A stretch of 64,000 nt of DNA from an uncultured Oscillospiraceae bacterium (GCA_910587335.1 CAJUMG010000003.1:63169-127168); one strand, 5' to 3'; shown: positions 45,795-55,430, counted from the first letter of the stretch. Notes: a model not told the origin generated them from the sequence alone. Made by a program: numbers and translations.

Positions 45795-47948
45795 TGCTGC
45801 TTTGTTAAGCATGAGATCCGCTTGTAATACATCTACCAATCTCTGGCCGGCCAAATCTCCCGTATGGATGATGGCCCGTTTTTGAGAGAGCTCGGCAAAA
45901 TTGTCCTGTCTTGCAACGGCACTTTTCTCTGACAATGCCCGGTCTTCCTGCGTAATTCGTTTTGCAACAACCGACTGCCATTCCAAAAGGAACTGCTGTA
46001 TTTTATGAATGTCTTTTCCTTGACGGTCATATTCTGTCCGTTTTTGACGAATCGTACCATCGGGCTCTATTTCAAGAGTATAATAGGGCCGATCCGGTTC
46101 CTCATTTTTCCGGCAAAACAGAATATAGCTTTCATCCTGCTCCATTCGCTCCCAATATTGAGTACTTGTGTCTACGCAGTGATGCAGCGCCTCGCCTTCT
46201 TTTATAATATCCAGAACACAGCTGGGCGCAATCACACAATAGCTTTCCCCCATATATCCATATTTGTCTTTTAGCTTGGAAAAAATCTTATGGATACCAG
46301 GAAACTTTTCCGAAATTTCATCTGCCCGAAGCTCAGATGCCTTTAGTCTGCATAACTCTGCCAATTCATCATGCCGCTGCCTTAGCTTTCTCACGCGATA
46401 GATGATCTCGTCATTCGTGTCCATTTTTAAACGCTTGGCCATAGAGAGATAATCCGCCCAAAGGCCGATTACTACTTGGCAGTCGAGGTCCAGCTCTTTC
46501 ATTTGTCTTTGGAGATAATTTCGGATCTGCAAAGGCGACATCTGATCTGCTATAAATTTTAGGTCGGAGGGTTCTACTTGTTCCTTTATAAACCACTCAA
46601 AGACATCCCGTGGAATGTCTTTCCCTGACCCTTTTTCATATTGGAGCCAGCTTAGATGCAGCAGACCGCCATCCATATCGCGCAGCTGTTTAAGTTTGCG
46701 GGTATCAATCCCTAAAGATTTTGTCAAACTGCTGCTATCGGTCAGAGTTTCTCGGGTAGATGACTGCCACCAAGAATCGTAAAGCTCATCTGTTAGTCTA
46801 GGTAAATGGGCTTTTAAGACTTTTTCAATCAGGGGGATTCTTTTGTATACTGCCAAGTATTTTTCGGGATCTGCAATCTCATGGTTTTGAATCCATTCAA
46901 CCAATCCAGTCATGCGCAACTGATTTTTCGCAAGAAAGGGGAGGGTTTTCCCATACACTTTACCTTCGTCACCATAATAGGATGCATTACAAGGGTTTGT
47001 TTTCATCCATCTGAAATTCCGCTGCTTATAAAGTCCCCAATAATAAGCGCGAGGGTTAAAGTCTTGATCATAGATGGTCCGGCGAATTTCTTGATGGTGA
47101 AGTTCAGGGGATAGATATTGTCCTTTGCGGATGACTTGATTGACACTAAATTCACGGATCATCACTCCATCCCTGCACCTTTGGATTAAATAGGCTAAGA
47201 AGTTACCGCTCTGCACGAATCCGGCCTTTCCTACTGACTTATAGGTAACCTTATGCTGGCAATGAGGGCAACGGCCTTCTTTATTGTGCCTGGGATTTTG
47301 GATTAAAACGTCTCTTTCACAGTATGTGCAGTATCCGGTTTTAGCACCGCCTTTTTTATAGTGATAGTAGAGATACTGTTTCGGGATTGCCACTTTGCGA
47401 AGCCACCGCTGCCAATCCTTTGGCAAAGGTGGTGTTTGCTGGAGATCCTGGTCCCATGGATCGGTCTCTTTCTTATGCCTCTTTTCCAGTTCTTTGTCAC
47501 GGATTCCCTGCTGATAATGAATCAACCCTTTGTAACTTCCCTTATCTTCTCCCAGATAGCCGGCTATTTCATCTGCGTCCTCCCGGCTGACAAAAATCCC
47601 GTCAGACTCATAAAAATAACCGGGCCAGTGGATGTTAGAAAGCGTTGCTGTACGCCATTTGCTAGCAACACGGTCATAGGTCAAAAAAGTTTCTTCGCCT
47701 TTGGAGATGTAGAGCTCATAAGTGGCTTGACGGCCTCCAGTACGCATCACATCCGGCAGAAATAAAGCCACTTTTAAGATACCGCTTTCCACGCAGCATC
47801 GCAGATACAGTTTATAAGTATATGTTTCTTTTCTATAGCAGTCTTTCCATTTGCTTTTTTCCTTGCTGGGTGTATCTGCCAAAGCTGCGTCCATCATCTC
47901 GTCAGTTGCTTCTAGTTTGGGCAGATTTAACAATTGTTTTTTCTTCAA
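45792..47948 (-). CDS. PcfJ-like protein
   Basis: The 718-residue protein has a zinc-ribbon segment (CTYCERDVLIQ ... CPHCQHKVTY) near residues 210-245 and, near residue 595, the PcfJ signature GEALHHCVDTSTQYW followed by YILFCRKNEEPDRPYYTLEI. PcfJ-like proteins are encoded by conjugative plasmids and integrative elements of Firmicutes; their function is unknown. TTG 47948 follows GGAGGTAT. It forms a block with the downstream-oriented small genes to its right, all on the minus strand. Confidence 0.85.
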   Translation of the reverse strand: MKKKQLLNLPKLEATDEMMDAALADTPSKEKSKWKDCYRKETYTYKLYLRCCVESGILKVALFLPDVMRTGGRQATYELYISKGEETFLTYDRVASKWRTATLSNIHWPGYFYESDGIFVSREDADEIAGYLGEDKGSYKGLIHYQQGIRDKELEKRHKKETDPWDQDLQQTPPLPKDWQRWLRKVAIPKQYLYYHYKKGGAKTGYCTYCERDVLIQNPRHNKEGRCPHCQHKVTYKSVGKAGFVQSGNFLAYLIQRCRDGVMIREFSVNQVIRKGQYLSPELHHQEIRRTIYDQDFNPRAYYWGLYKQRNFRWMKTNPCNASYYGDEGKVYGKTLPFLAKNQLRMTGLVEWIQNHEIADPEKYLAVYKRIPLIEKVLKAHLPRLTDELYDSWWQSSTRETLTDSSSLTKSLGIDTRKLKQLRDMDGGLLHLSWLQYEKGSGKDIPRDVFEWFIKEQVEPSDLKFIADQMSPLQIRNYLQRQMKELDLDCQVVIGLWADYLSMAKRLKMDTNDEIIYRVRKLRQRHDELAELCRLKASELRADEISEKFPGIHKIFSKLKDKYGYMGESYCVIAPSCVLDIIKEGEALHHCVDTSTQYWERMEQDESYILFCRKNEEPDRPYYTLEIEPDGTIRQKRTEYDRQGKDIHKIQQFLLEWQSVVAKRITQEDRALSEKSAVARQDNFAELSQKRAIIHTGDLAGQRLVDVLQADLMLNKAA

Positions 47949-47951
47949 TTT

Positions 47952-48491
47952 TTATACCTCCTTTTGTTTTAAATCTGCATCATACCATTTGCCGGGCAAA
48001 ACGTTCTGCCCATCTACACAGACCAATGCCACCTGAATAATCTTATGTTCCATCAAATCTTCTCTGGCAAAAGCAAGGACATCTCCCAAGCTGCCGCAGG
48101 CCAAAGGATTTTTGCCTCGAACAATCGCATAACCTTGGCACGCTTTTCCATAACTATTTTGAACCTTCGGATGCCATTTCCGGCGGGGATGGTCTACCAT
48201 ATAAGCGAGCGCATGCAGGAAAAATTCTTCTCGGGACAGCTTGGTAAGTATAGTAAGCTCTGTGCAGGAAATCTTGCTATCAATCCCATCCTCATTCAAA
48301 TCCCCGCCTGCATCCACCAGATAATATTCGGATTGCTCCATATTCGGATAATAGGTCAGGCAGTCCAACGGGTTTTCCGCACAGTGATAGCCATTTTTTC
48401 TACAATTCGCTTGCGTGGTTGTATTTTTCCCCATCACAAACTGATGTCCAAGACAGATAAGACCCGGCTTAAATGCTTTATATGCGAACAA
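47952..48491 (-). CDS. Conserved hypothetical protein (DUF7666-like)
   Basis: The 179-residue protein starts LFAYKAFKPGLICLGHQFVM and has NGYHCAENPLDCLTYYP near residue 35. This pattern of a Y-K-A-F opening and a GxHxCxxPLD-YY motif is seen in a phage and mobile-element family (DUF7666-like). The role is unknown. The TTG start at 48491 is preceded by GGAAGGGAG. It ends three bases before the PcfJ-like gene, so the two are co-transcribed. Confidence 0.6.
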   Translation of the reverse strand: MFAYKAFKPGLICLGHQFVMGKNTTTQANCRKNGYHCAENPLDCLTYYPNMEQSEYYLVDAGGDLNEDGIDSKISCTELTILTKLSREEFFLHALAYMVDHPRRKWHPKVQNSYGKACQGYAIVRGKNPLACGSLGDVLAFAREDLMEHKIIQVALVCVDGQNVLPGKWYDADLKQKEV

Positions 48492-48514
48492 TACTTTTTT
48501 CTCCCTTCCAATAA

Positions 48515-48556
48515 GGCAAAACGGGAGACAACCTTTTTGTTGTCTCCCGTTTTGCC
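48515..48556. repeat. Perfect 18-bp inverted repeat
   Basis: GGCAAAACGGGAGACAAC and its exact complement pair around a six-base loop, between two minus-strand genes. It can act as a terminator on the minus strand (the TTTTGCC end is followed by TTATTGG, so the T run is inside the stem). Confidence 0.65.
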
Positions 48557-48559
48557 TTT

Positions 48560-48937
48560 CTAATTGTTGCCTCGTTCCTTTGCAAATCTGGGCAAATGCG
48601 TTTCAAAGCCGGTGACCTCAGTAAATATGCTGCGGAGCATATCCCAATATACTCCTGTGTACCGCCGAATCTCCTTATGTATTTCAGGGTACTCAACTAC
48701 TTTGCCGTCCTTGACACGATAGCTAACCGCACGGTGATAGAAAAATACAACGTCATATAGGTCATCCCCGCCCAACGTAATTTTCAGACCATTCGCACCG
48801 CTTGCATTTCTGGGAAGCCGCATTTGGAGAGAGTTCCAATCATACACGAAATCCTTACTTCCCGTCATGATCAAAAATTCCCGTCCGCCCAGCTGCATTA
48901 GAATCTGTTTTGCAACCTGCATTTTTTCAATATCCAT
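48560..48937 (-). CDS. Conserved mobile-element hypothetical protein
   Basis: ATG 48937, after AGGTGGAGGC, gives 125 residues: MDIEKMQVAKQILMQLGGRE, then FLIMTGSKDFVYDWNSLQMR. The GGREFLIMTGSKDF motif recurs in small proteins of Firmicute integrative elements and plasmids, with unknown function. A longer frame to 48961 has no better start. It lies just downstream of another small gene and belongs to the minus-strand cargo block. Confidence 0.6.
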   Translation of the reverse strand: MDIEKMQVAKQILMQLGGREFLIMTGSKDFVYDWNSLQMRLPRNASGANGLKITLGGDDLYDVVFFYHRAVSYRVKDGKVVEYPEIHKEIRRYTGVYWDMLRSIFTEVTGFETHLPRFAKERGNN

Positions 48938-48953
48938 CACATCATGCCTCCAC

Positions 48954-49310
48954 CTATCCAAATATTTTTTGATATTCCGATTCGCCGATGTATCCGGCTG
49001 CGGCTATACAAAATTCTTCTCCCATCTTCCAATCATCACATAAAAGCTCTAATGTCCCATTATGCAGGAAACGAATGGGAGCATCCATAAGAGTACGGTA
49101 TTTCTCAATACCGTACTCGCTGATTTTGCTATCCTCATTCCAGACGAAAGTGGCAGGCATATCCACATTTCCTACCATAAGGTTGCAATCTAATTCTCTG
49201 CCACTTTCCAGAAGATCGAAAAAGTTTTTAGGAGCTTTCGGCGCAGACATAACCCGCAGGCGCCCATAGTCTCTTGTGCTTAGTTTGAGTTTTTTCACAG
49301 CTTTTGTCAT
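48954..49310 (-). CDS. Hypothetical protein of the cargo block
   Basis: The 118-residue frame (MTKAVKKLKLSTRDYGRLRV ... FFDLLESGRELDCNLMVGNV) has no family I recognise. It is acidic in its second half, has no membrane segment, and lies between the small GGREF-motif gene and the RecD2-like gene on the same strand. The start has AAAGGATG upstream. It is probably part of one long transcript running from 54.4 kb to 45.8 kb. Confidence 0.55.
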   Translation of the reverse strand: MTKAVKKLKLSTRDYGRLRVMSAPKAPKNFFDLLESGRELDCNLMVGNVDMPATFVWNEDSKISEYGIEKYRTLMDAPIRFLHNGTLELLCDDWKMGEEFCIAAAGYIGESEYQKIFG

Positions 49311-49361
49311 CCTTTCTTATATCAAGCATCGCTCTATTCCTTGTATCCTTCTGCATATGGG

Positions 49362-51581
49362 CTATGCTGCCATATTGTTTTCCGCTTCCAACAATCGGTT
49401 ATAGCCGTGTTGGATACACTTGGCCAAATGGGTGTGCCGTCTGCTGGTATCCTCTTTTTTAATGGATCGTTCCAGCGCCCAATGGTTTCCCACAAGAAAT
49501 ACTCTGGATTTGCCTCGGGTAATCGCTGTGTAAATTAAATTCCGGTTCAGCATAAATGCGTGTTCTTTCAGTACGGGTATGATGACAATAGGGTACTCGG
49601 CGCCCTGAGCCTTATGGACCGTCAAAGCATATGCCAGATCCACAAGTCCCATTTTTTCATCATCATATACAACATCCTTATCGTAACCCGTAAAGCGGAT
49701 ATGGACTTTATCCGGCTCTACCTCCGTTACGACTCCAATCTCTCCGTTATAAATCCCGTCGGCATTTTTATTTTGGATTACAGGATCACCAACGCAGTAA
49801 TACCGGTCGTAATGATGATAGCCTAACCCCGGAGCGTCCTGTACCATGCTCTGAATCGAGGGATTCAGACTATTAACGCTGCACTGGTGTTTTTCATTGC
49901 GCACCGGCGTTAATACCTGCACATTTTCTGCTCCGACCGATGCCACTGCCTGCTTATAAAGAGCACAGAGCAGATACATAGCCTCTTGCTGGTCTTTTGC
50001 GGGAATCAAGACAAAGTTATCGTCAAAGATAAGATTTGTCTCTTTTTGGTTGATTAGCTGGGCATTGACGGCAATTGAGCTGCCGGTAGCCTGCCGGAAC
50101 ACCGTTTTGAGTTCAACCACCGGAACAACGCCGGAATGAATAAGTTCAGACAAAACGTTCCCCGGTCCAACACTAGGGAGCTGTGCCGCATCTCCAACCA
50201 GGATCAGTCTCGTTTCAGGTGAGATGCGCGAAATCATTTGAGCGCCTAACCACATATCCATCATAGAAGTTTCATCTACAATCACCAAATCCAAGCTCTT
50301 TATGCTTTCATTGCTCTGCTCACTCTCCTTTTCCCAAAGGCCGAAGGACTTGTGAATGGTAAAGGCAGGGTATCCGGTGGCTTCGGAAAGACGCTTGGCA
50401 GCCCGGCCTGTAGGAGCGCACAAAAGTAGAGCGTTTTTCCTAACGCCATTCTCCACGAGATTTTCCAAAATGGTGCGCACTACCGTTGTTTTGCCGGTGC
50501 CCGGTCCGCCCGTAATAACACAGGTGTTGTGCGTTAGAGCCATCATGGCGGCCTGTTTTTGTTCTTCAGAGAGTATTTCACCATTTTTGATACCGGCTGG
50601 CAGTGGTCTGTGGTTTGCTTTGTCTTGATACAGCCGTATCGCCATCCGATCCGCAAAGGTTTTTTCGTCCAGATAGTCTTTTGTGAGATAGATGGATTTG
50701 TTTTGATAGGTAATTTGCTCGGTGCGCAGTACTTTATTGGCAAGGGGGCGGAGTTCCTCTTCTTTAAAGCGGTAGGTAGCCTTTTTATGATTCAGATTCT
50801 TTTTCAGTTCCTGCAAAAATTCCTCCGGATCTAAATACAGATGACCTTTTTGCTGCCGTGCCTGTTTGAGAACGTACAAGGCAGCGGATTTGACGCGAGG
50901 CAGAGTATTCATGGGTTTTTGCATTCTTCCCGCCATTGCGTCTACAGTCAGGAAGCCGAAGCCATCCACTTCGCAGAGATAGTAAATATCCGACCGGATT
51001 ATTTCCATAGCCCGATTTCCAAAATGAGCGATGATTTTCCGCGCTTTGCTAAGGGTAATCGGGGATTTGGCTGTGGGATCGCTGCGAAGGGCGTCGGCAT
51101 AATACTGGCCTACATAAAGCAGTAAAGCGTTGATTTCCCGATTTTCTTCAAAACTTTCGGTGATTTCTGCTAATATCTTATCACCGATGCCGCTGACTTC
51201 CTGGAGCCGCTGCGGATGATTCTCCAAAATATCCAGTGCTTCTATGCCAAAGTGTTGGACAATTTTTTTCGCCACAGCAGGTCCGACGCCTTTGACAGCG
51301 CCGGAAGCCAGATAACCTAGTATATTTGCCCGCGTCCGCTTCACCTTGGTCTGAAAAGACTGCACAATAAAGGTATCCCCATACTGCGTGTCCGAAACCA
51401 TCTTGCCATCTAAGACAATTTCAAAGAAATTGTTTTCCGGCAAGCCGTCGCCTTTGGCGACAAACGCATGGGAAACCGCTCCGCCAGGGAGCGGCTTATA
51501 GCGGATAATCCGAAAATCTGTTTCCACTTCCATACCCGATTTAGGCCACAAGGTTTCAACGTATTCACATGCCAGCTGCAT
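49362..51581 (-). CDS. RecD2-like ATP-dependent DNA helicase
   Basis: RecD2 is a 5'-3' superfamily 1 helicase. The 739-residue product has helix-hairpin-helix repeats (VKGVGPAVAKKIVQHFGIEA, LQEVSGIGDKILAEI) in its N-terminal half. Walker A GGPGTGKTTVVRT is near residue 355; Walker B VIVDETSMMD, LVGDAAQLPSVGPGN, VFRQA and the C-terminal ALTVHKAQGAEYPIVIIP follow. ATG 51581 is favoured by AGAGGTG and by the 17-base overlap with the preceding gene. It probably takes part in replication or recombination of the element. Confidence 0.9.
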   Translation of the reverse strand: MQLACEYVETLWPKSGMEVETDFRIIRYKPLPGGAVSHAFVAKGDGLPENNFFEIVLDGKMVSDTQYGDTFIVQSFQTKVKRTRANILGYLASGAVKGVGPAVAKKIVQHFGIEALDILENHPQRLQEVSGIGDKILAEITESFEENREINALLLYVGQYYADALRSDPTAKSPITLSKARKIIAHFGNRAMEIIRSDIYYLCEVDGFGFLTVDAMAGRMQKPMNTLPRVKSAALYVLKQARQQKGHLYLDPEEFLQELKKNLNHKKATYRFKEEELRPLANKVLRTEQITYQNKSIYLTKDYLDEKTFADRMAIRLYQDKANHRPLPAGIKNGEILSEEQKQAAMMALTHNTCVITGGPGTGKTTVVRTILENLVENGVRKNALLLCAPTGRAAKRLSEATGYPAFTIHKSFGLWEKESEQSNESIKSLDLVIVDETSMMDMWLGAQMISRISPETRLILVGDAAQLPSVGPGNVLSELIHSGVVPVVELKTVFRQATGSSIAVNAQLINQKETNLIFDDNFVLIPAKDQQEAMYLLCALYKQAVASVGAENVQVLTPVRNEKHQCSVNSLNPSIQSMVQDAPGLGYHHYDRYYCVGDPVIQNKNADGIYNGEIGVVTEVEPDKVHIRFTGYDKDVVYDDEKMGLVDLAYALTVHKAQGAEYPIVIIPVLKEHAFMLNRNLIYTAITRGKSRVFLVGNHWALERSIKKEDTSRRHTHLAKCIQHGYNRLLEAENNMAA

Positions 51582-51864
51582 TTTTAAGCACCTCTTTATT
51601 GGTCTTCTGAATCTGCTTATCCAATACAACAGATTCATAAAAAGAAGAAGGAATTGCGTGACGTACCGCCATCATCATATTGCCGTTAGATACGACAAAA
51701 CAGATGGTTTTTGGATTTTCACACTCGCGGTTTTCTTTCATCAATTCTAAAACCTTGTGAAATACGGCGTTGGAGAGTAATTCCCCGAAAAGATGAATTT
51801 CCATTCTATCGCTCGATAGCATAACCTTGTAGGGTTGGGGCTTTTCCTTTTTTTCTCTTACCAT
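51565..51864 (-). CDS. Small protein between the YqaJ-like and RecD2-like genes
   Basis: The 99-residue frame (MVREKKEKPQPYKVMLSSDR ... TICFVVSNGNMMMAVRHAIP) shows no known domain. AGGAGG precedes ATG 51864, which overlaps the stop of the YqaJ-like gene (ATGA), while its own end overlaps the helicase start by 17 bases. This tight packing supports a real, translationally coupled gene in the DNA-processing block. Confidence 0.6.
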   Translation of the reverse strand: MVREKKEKPQPYKVMLSSDRMEIHLFGELLSNAVFHKVLELMKENRECENPKTICFVVSNGNMMMAVRHAIPSSFYESVVLDKQIQKTNKEVLKNAAGM

Positions 51865-53046
51865 CAGGCTGCCTCCTTTCGTTCATTTTTCTGCGCTGGT
51901 TTTTTCATCCTGACTTCAAAACTGGGTTTTATTTTTTCATTTACAAAACGGGCGTATATCTCTGGATAGGCCGTTGCGAGCCCATCCAAATCCACCGACC
52001 GTGTTTTCCGGCTTGTCCACCGCATTTTAACGTCTCCACACTGACCATCTGCTTGGTCCAACATATAGCTGGACAGCTGATACGAAATAGAGGATAATTC
52101 TTCTTTTGCGTTCTCATAGGCTGATTTGCAGTCATCATAGATTTCTTTTTGCTTGGCGTACGCCGACGTCAGCTCCAATAACCCTTGCTTGAATAAGTCA
52201 GGAGGACGATGATAGCGACGGCGCGACGCGGCATATAGGGCGATATCTTGTTCTGCTGAATCCGATGGGACGGCAGGAAAAGGTAAAATCTCCTGTTCAA
52301 CACAGTTGTTCCAGAAGGTTTTGGCGCACTGAACAATCTTCGCTTCAACCACGAAATCCCGATCCAAATGGTGAAGTATGACCCTCGCCTTCGTTGTTAT
52401 CGCACAGATAGACAAGAATGGTTTCATCCAGATTGGTTACGGCCATTTCATGCCGACATAACAGTTCATGTTCCACAGGGATTTGGGCTTTCAGCTCGTC
52501 CAGCTTCCAATAAGTTGCCGTTTTGCATTTTACGTTCACCATCCGGTTAAGTTCACCGGTTTGCGGATCGGGAAAGACGGCGATATAGTCGGGCTTTGCC
52601 ATCATAAACGGGTGGTAGGGATGCTGCAAAAGAAGGGAGGGACTATATACTGGCATACCAAACCGGATGGAAAGATATTTTGCCATCACCCTTTTCACGG
52701 TATAACTGTGGACAATAGGGAGTTCAAACTCTTCGTTTACGTCAATGATCGGCCTTCGGTTGATCCCGAAAATGGGCAGCTCCGGTTCCGCCAGCTTTCG
52801 ACTGGCATTCTGTTCCAACCGAGTACAAACCATTTGGTCCAATTCCGCTTTCGTTTTGCGGGACATTTTATTGAGAAAAAGACCGAGTACATTTTTGTAC
52901 TCGGTCTTTTCCATTTGATTATCTAAGTAAATGGCCGGCAGTTCGTCCGCCATAATCCCCAGCTTCTGATATTCCAGTCGTTCGGGAAAGGTTAAACGGG
53001 TGGTATCTGCCAAAACCACAGGTTGATATTGTTGTCTCGGCATCAT
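51864..53046 (-). pseudogene. YqaJ-like recombination nuclease gene with a frameshift
   Basis: ATG 53046 (GGAGCG six bases upstream) starts MMPRQQYQPVVLADTTRLTF. The frame holds a YqaJ-type exonuclease region (GMPVYSPSLLLQHPYHPFMM, AKPDYIAVFPDPQTGELNRM, VNVKCKTATYWKL) up to YLCDNNEGE, then leaves the family and stops at 52345. An overlapping frame continues it as RVILHHLDRDFVVEAKIVQC to 51864. The two join naturally near 52380, so one base has been lost or gained there. The intact protein would be about 390 residues, like phage/element recombination nucleases. Confidence 0.65.
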
Positions 53047-53047
53047 T

Positions 53048-53572
53048 TCACGCTCCTTTTTTCTTAAAATACAGCTGTCCAAAGGACGCCATACCTTTTT
53101 TGCGAAGGCGAAGGCGGGCAGATCGCAGCTCTTTGTTGCTGCTGCGAATCTTATCGCCGTTCAGCAGTCGCTGGATTACAGTTCTCTGCGAATCGGGAAG
53201 GGCTGCTATTTCTTCTTTTATCCAAAGGAGGGCTTCCGGTTTATCTGCCGTCGGTGAATTCGTACAACGATCCTCCAGCGAGATGACTCGAAAATCCTGT
53301 ACCTTGGGAGCATTGGGAATTCCATAACGCTTACTTGGCGCCAGCTGGTGAAACAGGGTGTAGTTCATTTGTTTCACCAGGTAAGCATCCAAGTTTGGGC
53401 AGAGATTAGCGTCATACCTGTCCAGGCACTCCAACATCCGCACGGCTAGTTCCTGCCGGGCATCCTCCCAAGAGAGGCGGCACGCTTGGAGCAGGCGGCT
53501 ATGCCGTTTTAATGTTTGGTCAATTAAGGCCGATTTTTCCACAAATAGCTGGTTTCGTACATTTCGCTGCAT
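53048..53572 (-). CDS. Sigma-70-like factor of the element
   Basis: The 174-residue protein has a region 2-like segment (LSWEDARQELAVRMLECLDR, then YDANLCPNLDAYLVKQMNYT) and a region 4-like C-terminus (IAALPDSQRTVIQRLLNGDK, then ELRSARLRLRKKG). This layout resembles small sigma factors or sigma-like regulators of phages and integrative elements. It precedes the YqaJ-like gene by one base in the transcript. Whether it directs polymerase to element promoters is not known. Confidence 0.6.
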   Translation of the reverse strand: MQRNVRNQLFVEKSALIDQTLKRHSRLLQACRLSWEDARQELAVRMLECLDRYDANLCPNLDAYLVKQMNYTLFHQLAPSKRYGIPNAPKVQDFRVISLEDRCTNSPTADKPEALLWIKEEIAALPDSQRTVIQRLLNGDKIRSSNKELRSARLRLRKKGMASFGQLYFKKKGA

Positions 53573-53648
53573 AAGGCTTCCTCCTGCACTTCAGATAAAA
53601 CCTGCTCCTTTTTTAGTTCCAACCAGCGTACAAGTTCTTTTTTGTCAT
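53524..53648 (-). pseudogene. Small gene with a poly-A frameshift (1)
   Basis: ATG 53648 follows AAAGGTG. Read as is, it stops after MTKKNLYAGWN. Adding one A to the A6 run just after the start gives KELVRWLELKKEQVLSEVQE and onward to a stop at 53524, about 42 residues. The lengthened version looks like a real helical small protein. Its end overlaps the sigma-like gene. Confidence 0.35.
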
Positions 53649-53653
53649 GTGAT

Positions 53654-53823
53654 TCACCTTTCTGATGGTTTTAGCCATCCTTGTATTTGTGTCTCCAATG
53701 CTTGAATCTTCCGGCTCTGCTGCTCGATTACTGCACGCAGAAAAAAATATCTTCTCTGGCCAGCATCTATTAAAGCAGACAGGCTTTTCTGGAGGATACC
53801 TTTTTTATCTCATCCAATTCCAT
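53654..53823 (-). pseudogene. Small gene with a poly-A frameshift (2)
   Basis: ATG 53823 overlaps the preceding stop (TGATG) and reads MELDEIKKVSS to an early stop. One extra A in the A6 run at 53801-53806 would give IKKGILQKSLSALIDAGQRR, then FFLRAVIEQQSRKIQALETQ and IQGWLKPSER, 56 residues with a coiled-coil character. It is the second adjacent case of an A6 run breaking a small gene. Confidence 0.35.
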
Positions 53824-54020
53824 CAGTATGCCCTTCCTTTCACGCATTCCACTGACTGCATTGGAATGTCGGGATAAAGGGTGTTGCCAATCAGGAGAGC
53901 AGCTGTATGCTCCCCTATCCGCTTGACGATCCCTTTCGTTCCGGCAAGAATTGTTTCCGTATTCATTTTGTCGGTAATTATGACGATCTCCCTTAATGTA
54001 ACTTCAGAGCCAACTGTCAT
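53823..54020 (-). CDS. Small conserved-looking hypothetical protein
   Basis: From ATG 54020 the 65-residue product reads MTVGSEVTLREIVIITDKMN, then TILAGTKGIVKRIGEHTAAL and ends at VECVKGRAY. The pattern suggests a compact beta-rich domain (SH3-like), as in small proteins that bind nucleic acid; this is a guess. Its start overlaps the end of the next gene by four bases, which supports coupled translation. Confidence 0.5.
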   Translation of the reverse strand: MTVGSEVTLREIVIITDKMNTETILAGTKGIVKRIGEHTAALLIGNTLYPDIPMQSVECVKGRAY

Positions 54021-54388
54021 GCAGCCACCGCCGATCTGTTGCCATGCCGCTGCCATAACCGGGAATTTACCAGATAAAACACCTGACCAGCGCTTTTTGG
54101 CGGTGTCGCCGTAAACTGAATATCAAGAACGCAGACAGAATGGCATTCCATTTTTAAACGGAACGAACACCCTTTCTCCCTGTCCACCAGCGCAATTGTG
54201 TCCCCAATACGAACATGGTGCATAAAAGCGCGGGCAACCTGGCGTTTAGACAGGGTTTCACAAAGGCTGGAAATGATACTGGGAAGCCGTGCGGCAGTGA
54301 GGGAATCACATCCCGACAGGCAGCCGGCGCCGACAAACACTTCCATATCCTCGCCTAACATTGTGATTGTGTTCTCTGTTGTTTTCAT
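54017..54388 (-). CDS. Hypothetical protein, first gene of the minus-strand cargo block
   Basis: ATG 54388, after AAAGGATG, gives 123 residues: MKTTENTITMLGEDMEVFVG, then AGCLSGCDSLTAARLPSIIS. I recognise no domain. It has no membrane segment. Upstream lies a GGGGACAAAAC/GTTTTGTCCCC hairpin, so this gene probably heads the block of minus-strand genes reaching to the PcfJ-like gene. Confidence 0.5.
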   Translation of the reverse strand: MKTTENTITMLGEDMEVFVGAGCLSGCDSLTAARLPSIISSLCETLSKRQVARAFMHHVRIGDTIALVDREKGCSFRLKMECHSVCVLDIQFTATPPKSAGQVFYLVNSRLWQRHGNRSAVAA

Positions 54389-54747
54389 AGAAGTACATCC
54401 TTTCTCTTTTAAAAAATAAAGAGGGGACAAAACCGCATGAAGCTGTTTTGTCCCCATAACCCTAATTTTGTTGTCGGCTTACGCCTCCCTTCCATCCTTT
54501 CGTTATATATATCAACCGGGAGAAATTTTCCCGGATTGTCTTTAAAAAGCTCGAAAAACAAAAAAACGCAGTACACCCGTAAAGGGAGTACTGCGCAAAA
54601 AATCAATCAATATGGCAGCGCCGAAGCCGCCTACTGAAAAATCCAATGAAGGATTCAATAAATAGCATAAACACATTATATAGTATTTATACTATGTTGT
54701 CAATACTATATTTAGATATAGTGGTCACTCATGTTTTATTTATCCTT
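54389..54747. other. Regulatory gap with two hairpins
   Basis: GGGGACAAAAC (54423-54433) and GTTTTGTCCCC (54445-54455) form a perfect stem followed on the minus strand by TCTTTATTTTTT: a terminator-like hairpin in the leader of the cargo block. CGCAGTAC (54567-54574) and GTACTGCG (54588-54595) form a second stem with a minus-strand T run, probably terminating the SRAP gene. No gene is seen. Confidence 0.6.
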
Positions 54748-55335
54748 TTACCACAATCGCATTTGTGCAGAAACTGGATATTTCACAAGCATGGGAGGGA
54801 CAGCGCGCAGGATTTCTTCCGCTGCTCTACCGCTGCCAAGCCAATCCTCCATTCGGCTTTTGGGCAGGACTACCGGCATCCGGCTGTGTACCTCCGAGAT
54901 GGAGCTGTTGGCAACTGTGGTGAGAATACAAAAACGTCTCTGCCCCTCAAACTCTTTCCAAAGCCCGGCCATATACAGTGTATCCTCATCCGGCAGCTGG
55001 AACAGATATTTTTGTTTGGAAGCGTCCCATTCATAGAAGCCGCTGGAGGGGATGACGCAGCGCCGTTCTTTTAGGCTTTCCCGAAACATAGGGCGCTGAT
55101 CCGCCGTTTCCGCCCGCGCGTTGATTATAGATTTGCTGCTTTTAAAGCCAGGGAATCCCCAGCCCAGCAGTTCCGGCTCTTCCACTCCCTGTTCCCAAAG
55201 CAAAACCGGCGCTTGATTGGTTGGAAAGATTTCCCCCGTGTGCCAGTCTGCTTTTGCATTCTTAGCTTCCATCTGCTGGACAATTTCCCGCAGTTCGGCG
55301 CTTTCTTCCACCGAAAAATTATACCGTCCACACAT
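54748..55335 (-). CDS. SRAP-domain protein (YedK/HMCES type)
   Basis: SRAP proteins form covalent links with abasic sites in single-stranded DNA. The 195-residue product starts MCGRYNFSVEE, giving the catalytic Cys2, and has INARAETADQRPMFRESLKE, SSGFYEWD, LTTVANSSISEVHSRMPVVL with the conserved histidine, and a usual length. The start ATG 55335 is set by the requirement for Cys2. The gene is divergent from the Y-family polymerase gene, making a small SOS-type DNA damage module. Confidence 0.93.
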   Translation of the reverse strand: MCGRYNFSVEESAELREIVQQMEAKNAKADWHTGEIFPTNQAPVLLWEQGVEEPELLGWGFPGFKSSKSIINARAETADQRPMFRESLKERRCVIPSSGFYEWDASKQKYLFQLPDEDTLYMAGLWKEFEGQRRFCILTTVANSSISEVHSRMPVVLPKSRMEDWLGSGRAAEEILRAVPPMLVKYPVSAQMRLW

Positions 55336-55430
55336 GGCTTTCCCTTCCTTCTTTTCAGCTATAGTATACCATATTTTTGCCCAACCATTCCATGTGGATG
55401 GACAAGCTTTCAAAGCCATACAATAACGGT

